From Paenalcaligenes sp050487225 (GTDB taxonomy: Bacteria; Pseudomonadota; Gammaproteobacteria; Burkholderiales; Burkholderiaceae_B), in assembly GCF_050487225.1 (NCBI RefSeq), contig NZ_JBKQGY010000003.1:372001-436000 (forward strand): a stretch of 64,000 nt of DNA, written 5' to 3'. The first letter of the stretch is position 1. Every line of letters begins with the position of its first letter. Positions 8,490-17,349 of the stretch are shown here, one piece after another. The notes beneath the pieces are model-generated. The model was given only the letters and a program-made list of their open reading frames with translations. It made no database searches and had not been told where the DNA came from. The position numbers and the translations under genes are program-made.

Positions 8490-9719
8490 TCAGCTGGAAT
8501 ATGCGGATTCCCCGTGCGAGGAAATATCCAATCCTGTGCGTTCTTCATCTCGGGTTACTCTCCATCCAATTGCTGCATTCACAATCACGCATCCTGCTAA
8601 CGTGACCACGCCAGACCAGATCATGGTGATCAATACACCTTCTGCCTGTATCCACAGTTGGTAAGGCACTTCAGAAAAACTCGCCAAACCTGGGCCACCC
8701 AATAGCTGGGCATTAAACACGCCGGTCAACAATGCACCGACAATGCCACCTACGCCATGAATGCCGAAAACATCCAATGCATCGTCAACGTTCAGCGCAT
8801 GACGTAAGCCATTCACACCCCATACACATACCGCGCCAGTCAGCGCACCAATCAGCAATGCACCAAATGGCCCGACGAAGCCCGCTGCCGGCGTAATTCC
8901 TACTAATCCAGCCACAGCACCTGACGCCGCCCCCAATAACGAGGCTTTGCCTTTGGCCACACGCTCTACAAGCAACCACGCCAAAATCCCACCTGCGGCT
9001 GCAATCAACGTATTAAAAAATGCCAACGCTGCCAGTGTATTGGCACCCAATGCAGAGCCCGCATTAAAGCCAAACCAACCTACCCACAGCAATGCCGCCC
9101 CAGTCATGGTCATCGTCAGATTATGCGGACGCAATGCCTCGCCACGCCCATAGCCTAATCTACGCCCGGTGTACCACGCCGCCACTAAAGCAGCCATCCC
9201 CGCGTTGATGTGCACGACTGTGCCGCCCGCAAAATCCAACGCACCGCGTTCAAACAACCAGCCACCCGGTGACCACACCATATGCGCAATAGGCAGGTAG
9301 GAAAAAGTCATCCAAATTGCTGTGAACAGCATCACCGCGCCAAAACGCACACGTTCTGCAAAACCACCCACAATCAGTGCGCATGTAATACCGGCGAAGG
9401 TAGCCTGGAAGGCCACAAAGCTAATTTCGGGAATGCTACCAGCGACTTCGAAGGTGTTTTCAGGCAGGTTAAACACACCGGATAAAAATAGTTTTGACCA
9501 ACCTCCAATAAGGGCATTGCCATCGGTAAAGGCTAACGAGTAGCCATAGGTAAACCACAACACGATTGCCAAACCAAAGGTTGCCAATACTTGCGTGGAG
9601 ATAGACAGTACATTTTTACCGCGCACCAACCCACCATAAAAAAGCGCTAGGCCGGGCGCGACCATCATCAGTACGAGCAGGGTCGACATACTGACCCATG
9701 CAAAATCTGTGGAGTTCAT
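8490..9719 (-). CDS. amtB: Ammonium transporter
   Basis: The 409-aa membrane protein has about 11 hydrophobic segments and the Amt/Mep hallmarks: ALFYGGLVRGKNVLS near the N-terminus, DFAGGTVVHINAGMAALVAA (family signature with one pore histidine) in the middle, and DDALDVFGIHGVGGIVGALLTG (second pore histidine) near the end. It conducts ammonium/ammonia across the inner membrane. The N-terminus starts directly with the first membrane segment, without an obvious cleaved signal. glnK lies 41 bp upstream on the same strand, the conserved glnK-amtB arrangement in which GlnK plugs the channel when nitrogen is plentiful. Confidence 0.96.
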   Translation of the reverse strand: MNSTDFAWVSMSTLLVLMMVAPGLALFYGGLVRGKNVLSISTQVLATFGLAIVLWFTYGYSLAFTDGNALIGGWSKLFLSGVFNLPENTFEVAGSIPEISFVAFQATFAGITCALIVGGFAERVRFGAVMLFTAIWMTFSYLPIAHMVWSPGGWLFERGALDFAGGTVVHINAGMAALVAAWYTGRRLGYGRGEALRPHNLTMTMTGAALLWVGWFGFNAGSALGANTLAALAFFNTLIAAAGGILAWLLVERVAKGKASLLGAASGAVAGLVGITPAAGFVGPFGALLIGALTGAVCVWGVNGLRHALNVDDALDVFGIHGVGGIVGALLTGVFNAQLLGGPGLASFSEVPYQLWIQAEGVLITMIWSGVVTLAGCVIVNAAIGWRVTRDEERTGLDISSHGESAYSS

Positions 9720-9760
9720 ACATATTCCTTGAAAGGTAAATCACTAGTGTGAGAGGGGCG

Positions 9761-10099
9761 CTAAATTGCCCCATCCCCTGCCTCTTGCGTACGAATACGA
9801 ACCACCTGCTCTAAAGGCAGCACGAACACCTTGCCGTCGCCAATATTGCCGGTGAATGCAGCCGCGCACAGGCCCTCGATCACCCTATCGGTGTCGTGGT
9901 CACTGACGGCTATTTCAATTCGTAGTTTGGGAAGAAAATCGACAATGTAATCGGCACCTCGGTACTGCTCGGTGTGCCCTTTTTGTCGACCGAAGCCTCG
10001 CGCTTCGCTGATGGTCATGCCCTGAACGCCAAGCATAGACAATGCTTCTCGAACATCGTCTAACTTGAAGGGCTTAATAATGGCAGTAATCAACTTCAT
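9761..10099 (-). CDS. glnK: Nitrogen regulatory protein PII
   Basis: The 112-aa protein is a standard PII: MKLITAIIKPFKLDDVREAL at the start, the T-loop with EQYRGADY including Tyr51 (the uridylylation site), and the ATP-binding B-loop TGNIGDGKVFVLP. PII proteins sense ATP/ADP and 2-oxoglutarate and control AmtB, glutamine synthetase adenylylation and NtrB. Linkage to amtB makes it the GlnK paralogue. The leader contains a 17-bp palindrome (10136-10152). No sigma-54 (-24/-12) promoter with correct spacing was found, although one would be expected for nitrogen control. Confidence 0.96.
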   Translation of the reverse strand: MKLITAIIKPFKLDDVREALSMLGVQGMTISEARGFGRQKGHTEQYRGADYIVDFLPKLRIEIAVSDHDTDRVIEGLCAAAFTGNIGDGKVFVLPLEQVVRIRTQEAGDGAI

Positions 10100-10135
10100 G
10101 ATTATTTCCTCTGTTGCTCATTAAAAAGATGTGCA

Positions 10136-10152
10136 GGCACGCCAGGCGTGCC
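10136..10152. promoter_or_regulatory. 17-bp palindrome in glnK leader
   Basis: GGCACGCC-A-GGCGTGCC is a perfect dyad 37 bp before the glnK start. It could be an operator or an RNA hairpin with a very tight loop. It superficially resembles a -24 box but the GG-to-GC spacing is wrong for sigma-54. Confidence 0.4.
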
Positions 10153-10527
10153 AGAGCTCCAGAGAAAAAATACCTTGCGATCACGAGGCCTGTTTCCAGG
10201 AATACTCGGACTCGCCAAACGCCCTATTTACTAAAATAAACACAAATAAAAAAACGCACCAGAAATTCGTGTTTACCCTTAGATTCTCGTGGTGACGCTA
10301 CTACAAAAATCACCCAAATGACGCGTAGGGCACGGTGATGTAAAACTCTAACGGTCGTTAACACGCTCTCAAACGTATGAAACACAACGACATAAGAGGT
10401 AATACCTTTTTTATGCCAAAAACTGGACGGCATAAGCCATGTGTTCAGAGGGTGAAATTTTAGAACTCAACACCTATTTTCCCTCTTTGACAAAGCCCAT
10501 CACACCATGCTGTTATTACGGAAGCTA

Positions 10528-10543
10528 GCGTAATACATTACGC
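10528..10543. promoter_or_regulatory. 16-bp palindrome upstream of formamidase
   Basis: GCGTAAT-AC-ATTACGC is a perfect 7-2-7 inverted repeat about 60 bp before the formamidase ATG, the position expected for an operator. The binding regulator is unknown; none is encoded next to the amidase. Confidence 0.45.
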
Positions 10544-10602
10544 GGCATATATATTTCTATAAACAAACAAGCAAGCGTCCTTCGCTCTAAAAAGGAGACC
10601 TT

Positions 10603-11802
10603 ATGCAGCACATTAAAATTAAACCTGGTGCTCCATTATCTGAACAGGCAGAAATCGGTCATAACCGCTGGCACCCCGACATTCCAGAACTCACTAGCGT
10701 TAAACCTGGTGAAGAAATCATCTTGGAATGTCTGGACTTCTTAGATGCCCAGATCAAAAACACCGACAGCGTGAACGATGTACGCGATGTAGACCTAACC
10801 CGTGCTCACCCACTAACTGGTCCTGTACACGTAGAAGGCGCAGAACCTGGCGATATTCTGGTTGTAGACCTGCTAGATATTCGCTGTATCACTCCCGTAG
10901 GTTTCTCTGGCATTTTCGCCAAAGAAAACGGTGGTGGTTTCTTGGTAGATACCTTCCCTGATGCTGACAAAGCCATTTGGGATTTGCACGGCATGTACGC
11001 TACATCACGACACATTCCTGGTGTGCGTATTGGCGCAATGATGCACCCTGGCTTGATCGGTACATTACCTTCTCACGACCTGCTGCGTGAGTGGAACCGT
11101 CGCGAAGCTCCTTTGGGCGCTAAGAAACAAGCTAATATGCCTTACGCCGACACAGCCGTACTGCGCGGTCTGAAAGGCGCTGAGTTTGATCGCATTGCCG
11201 CTGAAGCCGCTCGTACCGTGCCTCCACGCGAGCACGGCGGTAACTTGGACATCAAAAACCTGACCATCGGTTCACGCATTTACTTCCCTGTGTACGTAAA
11301 AGGCGCCGGTCTGTCCATGGGTGATTTGCACTTCTCACAAGGGGACGGCGAGATCTCTTTCTGTGGTGCGATCGAAATGGATGGCGCAGCACATCTGGGC
11401 TTTGATCTGATCAAAGGCGGAATGGCCAAATACGGCATCACTGCACCTATCTACGTTCCAGGCAAACACGATGTACGTTACGACGACTGGCTGAGCTTCA
11501 CTGGTATCAGCGTAGAAAACCGTGTGAACACCTATCTGGATGCCACCGTTGCCTACCGACAAGCCTGTTTGGCTGCTATCGATTACATCTCTCGTGTAAC
11601 CGACCTGAGCCCAGCACAAGCCTACATGCTGCTGACAGCAGCGCCTGTTGAAGGCCGTTACGGCGGCGTGGTTGATCTGCCTAACGCATCCGCATCGGTA
11701 TCCATTCCTACCGGAATTTTCGATACCGATATTCTGCCTAAAGGAGCACTGAATGAAGCTGCTCGTTTTGGCCGTCCTGGTGTGAAAACCACTCGCGGGT
11801 AA
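10603..11802 (+). CDS. fmdA: Formamidase (acetamidase/formamidase family)
   Basis: A 399-aa enzyme of the FmdA/AmdA family, hydrolysing formamide (or another short amide) to the acid and ammonia in the cytosol. Matching features are the metal/nucleophile region GFSGIFAKENGGGFL, the segment PPREHGGNLDIKNL, and GDLHFSQGDGEISFCGAIEM, typical for the family. Length is as expected for formamidases (about 400 aa). An AAGGAG site sits just before the ATG. A small zinc-ribbon gene of the FmdB type follows, the usual partner. Its place beside amtB-glnK fits a role in scavenging nitrogen from amides. Substrate (formamide versus acetamide) is inferred. Confidence 0.92.
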   Translation: MQHIKIKPGAPLSEQAEIGHNRWHPDIPELTSVKPGEEIILECLDFLDAQIKNTDSVNDVRDVDLTRAHPLTGPVHVEGAEPGDILVVDLLDIRCITPVGFSGIFAKENGGGFLVDTFPDADKAIWDLHGMYATSRHIPGVRIGAMMHPGLIGTLPSHDLLREWNRREAPLGAKKQANMPYADTAVLRGLKGAEFDRIAAEAARTVPPREHGGNLDIKNLTIGSRIYFPVYVKGAGLSMGDLHFSQGDGEISFCGAIEMDGAAHLGFDLIKGGMAKYGITAPIYVPGKHDVRYDDWLSFTGISVENRVNTYLDATVAYRQACLAAIDYISRVTDLSPAQAYMLLTAAPVEGRYGGVVDLPNASASVSIPTGIFDTDILPKGALNEAARFGRPGVKTTRG

Positions 11803-11812
11803 TTGCTACAAC

Positions 11813-11841
11813 CCACCCTACAGCGTCATGTTGTAGGGTGG
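11813..11841 (+). promoter_or_regulatory. Hairpin between fmdA and fmdB
   Basis: CCACCCTACA and TGTAGGGTGG form a perfect 10-bp stem with a 9-base loop immediately after the amidase stop. No T-run follows, so a stabilising or attenuating intercistronic hairpin is more likely than a complete terminator. Confidence 0.55.
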
Positions 11842-11864
11842 TCAGACTGATTGGTGAGATCACA

Positions 11865-12155
11865 ATGCCTCTTTACGATTACGAATGCTCCCACTGTGAC
11901 AGCATAGTCAGCGCCTTACGTCCCATGGCACGTCGCCATGACCCTAGCACCTGTCCAGATTGCGAAACGGGTACGCTTAGCCTCAAAATTACGGCACCGC
12001 GTAGCCTGCAATTCAAAGATGGTCCACGTCGCGCCCTGACTCCACAACAAGCGCTAGCCGGCCCTGATGTACGCGGCCCTGGCACACGAGCAGGCACACG
12101 CAATTCTGTACTGCATAACTGTGCGGGTGCAGCCTGTGCTGTATGTGCTGCTTGA
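11865..12155 (+). CDS. fmdB: FmdB family zinc-ribbon protein
   Basis: A 96-aa protein beginning MPLYDYECSHC, the signature start of the FmdB zinc ribbon, with the two metal pairs Cys8/Cys11 and Cys30/Cys33. A second cysteine cluster (HNCAGAACAVC) ends the protein. The ATG at 11865 was chosen because it begins the conserved domain and follows GGTGAG. It has been named a regulator of formamidase expression in methylotrophs, but the molecular role is not well established. It lies 62 bp after fmdA on the same strand. Confidence 0.88.
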   Translation: MPLYDYECSHCDSIVSALRPMARRHDPSTCPDCETGTLSLKITAPRSLQFKDGPRRALTPQQALAGPDVRGPGTRAGTRNSVLHNCAGAACAVCAA

Positions 12156-12198
12156 TAAAGGCAATCGCGCCATCTTGCTATAGCCCATTACGAGGAAT

Positions 12199-12223
12199 CA
12201 GACCCGTTTACATACGGGCCTGA
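12199..12223 (+). terminator. Hairpin after fmdB
   Basis: TCAG-A-CCCGT pairs with ACGGG-C-CTGA (one mismatch, 6-base loop). There is no strong T-run, so terminator function is uncertain. Confidence 0.35.
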
Positions 12224-12301
12224 CCTTGCATTGCTCTACAGCACTACACGGTACTGTGTAACAATACACATGGGTAATACATTGTTGGGGTAGCAGGAAT
12301 C

Positions 12302-12982
12302 ATGCAATATGAGGCCATTCTTTTTGACTGCGATGGCGTCTTAGTAGACAGCGAACCACTAGCCTTACGACTGCTGCAAGAAATGCTGGCAGACCTAGGC
12401 TGGCATTTGAGTACAGACGAATGTGAAACACTGTTCGTAGGCAAATCCACCCGCGATGAGCTACAGCTGATTCAAGCCCGCACAGGCAAAAAATTAGAAC
12501 AAGACTGGATAGACGAATTCCACCTGCGGCTGATGCAGTCCCTACGTCAAAAACTGGTACCTGTACCCGGCATCATTCCTACGCTGCAAGCTGTACAAGC
12601 ACGCTGGGGCAAGAACATGGCCTGCGCCTCAGCCAGTGAATATCACAAGCTGCATCTGCAATTAGACATGACTGGGCTATTGCCGTATTTTGAGGATAGG
12701 ATTTTTAGCGGTGGCGATGTACCCCGCAACAAACCCTACCCCGATGTGTATCTGAAAGCCATGTCGGTGCTGGGCTGCACACCCAAACAGTGCTTAATCA
12801 TTGAGGATAGTGTGACAGGCATTACGGCTGGTGTAGCTTCTGGTGCAACCGTGTGGGCCTATGATCCCAAACACAACCCAGCTCCGTTGCTGGAGCTAGG
12901 AGTACAACGCACCTTCAATCATATGCAGGAGCTACCTGCACTCTTGTCTATTCCTTACCCCTGCGACGCATCGTCACAGTAA
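12302..12982 (+). CDS. HAD superfamily phosphatase, subfamily IA
   Basis: The 226-aa protein has the full set of HAD motifs: I, DCDGVLVDSE with nucleophile and acid Asp9/Asp11; II, the serine in ACASASEYHK; III, the lysine in PRNKPYPDVY; IV, LIIEDSVTGITAG. The alpha-helical cap between motifs I and II marks the phosphoglycolate phosphatase/beta-phosphoglucomutase-like group. It resembles E. coli YieH/YqaB sugar-phosphate phosphatases, but the substrate cannot be fixed. Its 3' end overlaps the convergent gene at 12955 by 28 bp on the other strand. Confidence 0.9.
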   Translation: MQYEAILFDCDGVLVDSEPLALRLLQEMLADLGWHLSTDECETLFVGKSTRDELQLIQARTGKKLEQDWIDEFHLRLMQSLRQKLVPVPGIIPTLQAVQARWGKNMACASASEYHKLHLQLDMTGLLPYFEDRIFSGGDVPRNKPYPDVYLKAMSVLGCTPKQCLIIEDSVTGITAGVASGATVWAYDPKHNPAPLLELGVQRTFNHMQELPALLSIPYPCDASSQ

Positions 12983-13542
12983 AAACAGCTACTGAGGCTA
13001 GGATTATTGGCACTGTCGTAGACCACCACAGTGCGTAGCTGCCATACCCAACGCATGTCATAGCGTATGTCTTGCAGCTCTTTCAGTGAGTCGCGCGGAT
13101 ACACCACCCATACCGGGCCAAAATGCCTGACCGATAAGCGCAACCCGCTCATCGAATGCGCAAAAATAGCATCAAAACGTCTGAAATCACTTAATGGCAC
13201 ATCAATGATGTAACCGTTTAGCGCTTCTAGTCTGACGGTATCGCCCACAAAGTTGAATTTGTCTAATACGTTACGTATTAAGGGCCCACTGAAAATATGG
13301 GAACCGTACGTCACCTGTGTAGATGTTTGTATTCTCTGTTCGGGGAAAGCGTATAGCTCAGCATAGCTCATTGTATAAACACGGGCCCCTTCGTCGCCCG
13401 CCTTCTGACCCACAAAAGTCAGCACTACATCGCTATTTTCTTCCGCTTGAGAAAACCCCGCGCTGAAGAGCATCAATAAAAAGATACCCACGCAATACCA
13501 GAGTCTTACCCTTTGCTTCGCCCCATTAGGCATATCACCCAT
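12955..13542 (-). CDS. Exported protein with molybdopterin-oxidoreductase-like fold
   Basis: The 195-aa protein starts at the ATG at 13542, chosen because GGAGA precedes it with good spacing; a longer reading frame to 13626 has no such site. After MPNGAKQRVRL comes a hydrophobic signal segment ending near FSQAEE. The mature part (YAELYAFPEQ, LNGYIIDVPLSDF, RDSLKELQDIRYDMRWVWQL) resembles small periplasmic proteins with the sulphite-oxidase/YedY molybdopterin domain that often stand beside signalling genes. The conserved cofactor cysteine of true molybdoenzymes is not visible; the only cysteine in the mature part is close to the C-terminus. It may bind no cofactor. Function unknown; family assignment is moderate. 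Confidence 0.65.
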   Translation of the reverse strand: MGDMPNGAKQRVRLWYCVGIFLLMLFSAGFSQAEENSDVVLTFVGQKAGDEGARVYTMSYAELYAFPEQRIQTSTQVTYGSHIFSGPLIRNVLDKFNFVGDTVRLEALNGYIIDVPLSDFRRFDAIFAHSMSGLRLSVRHFGPVWVVYPRDSLKELQDIRYDMRWVWQLRTVVVYDSANNPSLSSCFYCDDASQG

Positions 13543-14171
13543 TACAGTCTCCGGCCGCATACAAAATGAAGCAGATAAATATTTTCGAAAATTATAATCA
13601 CAGTATGGCAATTTATTGTCACACAATAAACTTATTTACAATATTTGAAGATATTAAGTTCTTTTATTGGCCAGATATTAACTATTATTCACAATTAATG
13701 ATTGTTATGTTTCTGCCATCTCCTATTGGAGAAAAGACATAAACCACCAAAAAAACCTTCCCGTTCAAGCATAGATACAAGCCCTTACAATGCAGCACTT
13801 CAAAACAACAACGCTACTGTACCAACACTCATCAAGAGTGCTCTATGCCTTGCGTGGCCTAGCCTAGCAGGATTTAGCACCTACTAGATGTGAGCAGTAT
13901 CCACTGCCATGTTACCTAACGTATAAATGCTATGAAGTCGTAACAGCACAGCCACCGCCACCACGCATTATCTTCACGCTCTCATTTCTGTTTTCAATCA
14001 TTATTTATAATTATTTATGGTCAATCTGTATTACCAAATACCTGGGTAATTTAAATACTTCTCCAGTATCTAGTTAACAGAAATTGACAAAGTTTATTAC
14101 TTATTTAACACACAGACATTCTCGGTATTTCCTAGAATAGGGTGTTCTTGATATGTAACAAGGAGCAAAAG
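13543..14171. other. AT-rich intergenic region (629 bp)
   Basis: No supported gene. A 61-codon frame at 13702-13887 has no ribosome site or recognisable features. A TTGACA box lies at 14084-14089 but without a good -10 at the right spacing. This stretch probably carries divergent promoters for the exported protein and the YeaQ-like gene. Confidence 0.5.
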
Positions 14172-14420
14172 ATGGGCTTTATTTGGATGTTACTCGTAGG
14201 CTTCATCGTAGGTTTACTGGCACGCGCAATTATGCCTGGCAACCAAAGCATGGGCATTATCCTGACCACCGTGCTGGGGATTATAGGTTCGCTGGTAGGT
14301 GGCTTTTTAGGCCAAAGCCTAGGTTTGTATCAGCAAGGCGCGCAAGTAGGCCTGATAGGCTCCGTCATCGGCGCTATCGTTGTACTCTTTATCTATGGTC
14401 TGATTAGCAAAAAAGGCTAA
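14172..14420 (+). CDS. GlsB/YeaQ/YmgE family membrane protein
   Basis: A very hydrophobic 82-aa protein with three predicted membrane segments. It has the typical transglycosylase-associated (Tgl-associated) family pattern: MGFIWMLLVGFIVGLLARAI, then MGIILTTVLGIIGSLVGGFLG, then a third helix ending FIYGLISKKG. The start at 14172 follows AAGGAG with ideal spacing. Family members are often induced by stationary phase, acid or envelope stress, but biochemical function is unknown. It is monocistronic and faces the convergent GTPase gene with an 11-bp gap. Confidence 0.9.
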   Translation: MGFIWMLLVGFIVGLLARAIMPGNQSMGIILTTVLGIIGSLVGGFLGQSLGLYQQGAQVGLIGSVIGAIVVLFIYGLISKKG

Positions 14421-14431
14421 TTACGCACCGT

Positions 14432-15877
14432 TTACACACGCAGTCGGGCCGCCAGAGCAGCTACAGCCTGCTCTCTACGGCCTGATGCGTTTTGCATGTG
14501 CAGCATCGTGCTCCATTCAGTATGCAACCTAGCTTCTGTGAGTTCGACCGGCAAGCCACCTTTACGCCAATCCAATATTTGGGGTGCTTCGGCTACCGAA
14601 GTCGCCACCTCTGGCTCACTCGCACTTTCTGTATCTAAGGCCACCACAGAGCGTGCAATAGCGATGGGCACTTGTGCAGCATGACCACGGCGCTCTAACG
14701 CATGAATCAATGCCGTTTGGCGCAATGCCAAAACGCGTACCACGCTGTCATCTACCGTGAGCTCCATTTTCCCTTGCCATTTCCCTAGCAAGCGTTGACC
14801 CCATTTATCCAAACCCTGCCATACTCCGCCAGCCGCTGCGCCAATCACGGTACCACTACCTAGGCTAAAGCCTAGCGTCAGTAAATCCACCGTAGCGCCT
14901 GCCAGAGCACCTGCAGCAACACCTTTACCCATGTGTACGCCCAAGTCTTTTAAGGCATCAGGATTAAACAAATCCATTTCCCAACGCGTGCCATCTAACG
15001 ACAGGGTATCCGGCAAATAGTCTCTAGAGGTGAAATTAAAACGTTTGAGTAGCGCTTTCACGCAGCGCTCTTCACGCTTACGTACTTGCTCTTGCATAGT
15101 GCGTGTACTTTCTTGCATTGAGCGTTCATCTGGCTCGCTCACCATGCGCCACGCCGCTACATCAATGAGTAAGTCCGCCAACAAGCGCCACGCATCTTCT
15201 AAACGTTGCACACGCTGTTGCTGCACATTCGTAATCAATACCTTCAACGTTTGGGCATGCGTGTCTTTCACCAATAACGCTAAACGCTCATACAGTTGCT
15301 CTTCACCATTTAACGGCGGTGCGACAGTATCAAACTCGCTAATCGCATGTAGGCCTACACTCGCCAGCGCAGCACGCCACTCATCAATACGCTGTTCTTC
15401 GCTACGCGTGAAATTTAGCACTGGCAGCAATGGTTTACCTGCCCACGCCAAAATACGCAGTTCATCTTGGTGTTTGGCTAGCACGGGGTCGCGTACGTCG
15501 ATCACATACAACCCTGCATCCGAAGCCAACAATTGCTTCACCACCCTAGCTTCTTGCTCGAAGCGGCCAACGGCCTCTGGCATCTGCAAGAAACGCTCTA
15601 ATACGCTGGGGCCGTCTAAGCGCTCACCTGGCTGTACCAATCGCTCCAAATAATCACGCAATGCCATGCTGTCTTCAATGCCGGGGGTATCAAATAACTC
15701 CACCACAGCGTGGCCATCATTAGTCAACCTGACTGCTTCTACATGGCGCGTCGTCCCCGGGCTATTACGCACTTCCCCAAACTCGGTGTCTCGCGTCAAG
15801 GTACGCAACAACGAGGTTTTACCGGTATTGGTGTGCCCAACCACCGCCAAACGCAAAAGAGAAGACTGGTTATTCAT
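14432..15877 (-). CDS. Era-like GTPase with DUF3482 domain
   Basis: The 481-aa protein starts with a translation-factor-type GTPase: P-loop GHTNTGKTSLL (about residues 14-24), a switch I threonine in SPGTTRHVEAV, and DTPGIED (G3). The G4 motif is LNFTRSE rather than NKxD, which may reduce guanine specificity. The C-terminal half is DUF3482, including a helical region and a glycine/alanine-rich hydrophobic segment (GKGVAAGALAGATVDLLTLG) able to insert in or touch membrane. It is the last gene of a five-gene operon and starts 3 bp after the stop of the DUF2868 gene, its frequent partner. Role unknown; membrane-linked regulation or remodelling is a guess. Confidence 0.88.
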   Translation of the reverse strand: MNNQSSLLRLAVVGHTNTGKTSLLRTLTRDTEFGEVRNSPGTTRHVEAVRLTNDGHAVVELFDTPGIEDSMALRDYLERLVQPGERLDGPSVLERFLQMPEAVGRFEQEARVVKQLLASDAGLYVIDVRDPVLAKHQDELRILAWAGKPLLPVLNFTRSEEQRIDEWRAALASVGLHAISEFDTVAPPLNGEEQLYERLALLVKDTHAQTLKVLITNVQQQRVQRLEDAWRLLADLLIDVAAWRMVSEPDERSMQESTRTMQEQVRKREERCVKALLKRFNFTSRDYLPDTLSLDGTRWEMDLFNPDALKDLGVHMGKGVAAGALAGATVDLLTLGFSLGSGTVIGAAAGGVWQGLDKWGQRLLGKWQGKMELTVDDSVVRVLALRQTALIHALERRGHAAQVPIAIARSVVALDTESASEPEVATSVAEAPQILDWRKGGLPVELTEARLHTEWSTMLHMQNASGRREQAVAALAARLRV

Positions 15878-15880
15878 AGC

Positions 15881-17293
15881 TCATTCAGAAGGGGGAAATA
15901 AGGACTGCAGGTTAATGTGTAGCTGTTCAGGTTTAAAACCGGCCGCGCTCAATCTATCGCGCCATGCTTGTAGGCGCTCTGGCAGCACAGCAACCTCAGA
16001 AGCCGCCTGCAGCACAATCGCACAATAACGACCATAACTACTGAGTTCACCTAACCATGCCACAATCCCGCGATCGGGAGTCTGGCTCGCATCACACACC
16101 AACAGCAGATAATCGGGCGAACGTTGATGCAGACGTTGCAATAGCTGCTCTCGCTGCGCGCGTGTATCGACCACACCCGCATTCATCCACGCCTCTGGCA
16201 GCGGTAACGGCGGCCAAGGGCGGTCTTGTGGGTACTCTATCGCAGCCACACACACCGTATCGGTAGTGTGCGGAAATTCAAAGCGAGTAGGTTGAGCAAC
16301 TGCCACCTGATCTGTAGGGGCTTGGGCATCAATACCCACCCGTACATGCACGGGTAATAGTCGTTCTTGCTGCTCTATCCAGCCCGGTAGCTGTCTATCT
16401 ATGTACAGATGTCGTAAGCGAAAACGCACTACACCTGCACTACATACCCACGCCACCAAACGTGGCAACAAGCCATAGCACACCAAGCAGCCCAACAACC
16501 AACTGGACCACACCCGTTGATCATCCGGTGTCAGAGGGGTTAAGCCATCACTCAGGCGTATCAAGGCAGCAGAAGGCACCTCAAAACCCAACCAACGCGG
16601 CACACGGCCCAAACCTTCTACCAACGCTACAAAACTATCAGACGATAGCAACGTCGTTTCCCAACCAAAACCGTAACGCCTAGCGGATAAGGCCCACAAC
16701 AATGCCAAAATAGCGACCAAGGTCGCCCAGAGCCAAAACGTGTGGCTAATGAGCCCCGACACCCAACGGCCTAACTTTTGGCGCACCATCACGTTTACGC
16801 CTGCACCCAGCACTAAGGTCGCCGCCTCGCCACGCGCGAAACGGCCCAATAGTTTTAAGCTCAATTTCCCCAGCACGCTGCCTTGCTGTGCCGAATCGCT
16901 TTTAAAAAGAAAACTAGTTAACCACAGCACTAGCGTCAGGACATTCAGCCCCACCAAACTCACGACGGCGGTGATCACATTAATGTAGGCGCCAGCACCC
17001 AATACGCCCCATACCGCACTCAAACCCGCTACCACTGCCAATACCAACCATGCAGGCAGCAACCAACGCCCTATCTGACATAACCGCTGATATGCCGTTA
17101 CCCAACCTTCCCGCTGTGCCAATAAGGTGGCTCTGAACACCAGCCTATCTTCTAGGCTACCGCCTTGGGCAATGGCACGTCGTACCTCGGCGGCATCCTC
17201 CAAAGGCCCCCAGCCACTTTCTTTCAAGCGCACAGCCTCCGCCAGACAATGCGCCTGGAAGCCCGTGGTACGTGAAATCAATGCGTGAGTCAT
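15881..17293 (-). CDS. DUF2868 domain membrane protein
   Basis: A 470-aa protein with a soluble N-terminus (AEAVRLKESGWGPLEDAAEVRRA) and four or more membrane segments: around residues 75-130 (LLPAWLVLAVVAGLSAVWGVLG and following), 185-200 and 275-295. The cytosolic C-terminal domain has an alpha/beta look (DYLLLVCDASQTPDRGIVAWLGEL). This is DUF2868, commonly coded just before a DUF3482 GTPase, as here. The C-terminal part may contact the GTPase. The function is not established. 56 bp separate it from the TPM gene upstream. Confidence 0.85.
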   Translation of the reverse strand: MTHALISRTTGFQAHCLAEAVRLKESGWGPLEDAAEVRRAIAQGGSLEDRLVFRATLLAQREGWVTAYQRLCQIGRWLLPAWLVLAVVAGLSAVWGVLGAGAYINVITAVVSLVGLNVLTLVLWLTSFLFKSDSAQQGSVLGKLSLKLLGRFARGEAATLVLGAGVNVMVRQKLGRWVSGLISHTFWLWATLVAILALLWALSARRYGFGWETTLLSSDSFVALVEGLGRVPRWLGFEVPSAALIRLSDGLTPLTPDDQRVWSSWLLGCLVCYGLLPRLVAWVCSAGVVRFRLRHLYIDRQLPGWIEQQERLLPVHVRVGIDAQAPTDQVAVAQPTRFEFPHTTDTVCVAAIEYPQDRPWPPLPLPEAWMNAGVVDTRAQREQLLQRLHQRSPDYLLLVCDASQTPDRGIVAWLGELSSYGRYCAIVLQAASEVAVLPERLQAWRDRLSAAGFKPEQLHINLQSLFPPSE

Positions 17294-17349
17294 GTCAACC
17301 TAAAAACAGGGGAAAACACACCAATCATGGCGAAACCGCATCGTGATGC

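Larger units (their letters stand above)
10100..10602. other. Divergent intergenic region between glnK and formamidase (503 bp)
   Basis: No supported gene. It carries two notable perfect dyads (10136-10152 near glnK and 10528-10543 near the amidase) and a looser ATCACC/GGTGAT repeat around 10309-10340. It must hold divergent promoters; none could be assigned with confidence. Confidence 0.55.

Noticed and set aside
10136..10152. Sigma-54 promoter of glnK
   Set aside because: Contains a TGGCAC-like half but the GG-to-GC distance is two bases off the required spacing; treated as a dyad only.
10224..10433. 69-codon minus-strand frame upstream of glnK
   Set aside because: Lies in the regulatory region, with no recognisable motifs and no ribosome site.
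13702..13887. 61-codon frame in the AT-rich gap
   Set aside because: No ribosome site, no hydrophobic or conserved pattern, and low-complexity composition; most likely chance.
15030..15653. 207-codon frame opposite the DUF3482 GTPase gene
   Set aside because: Serine/cysteine-rich composition is typical of an antisense shadow; the opposite frame is a clear GTPase.
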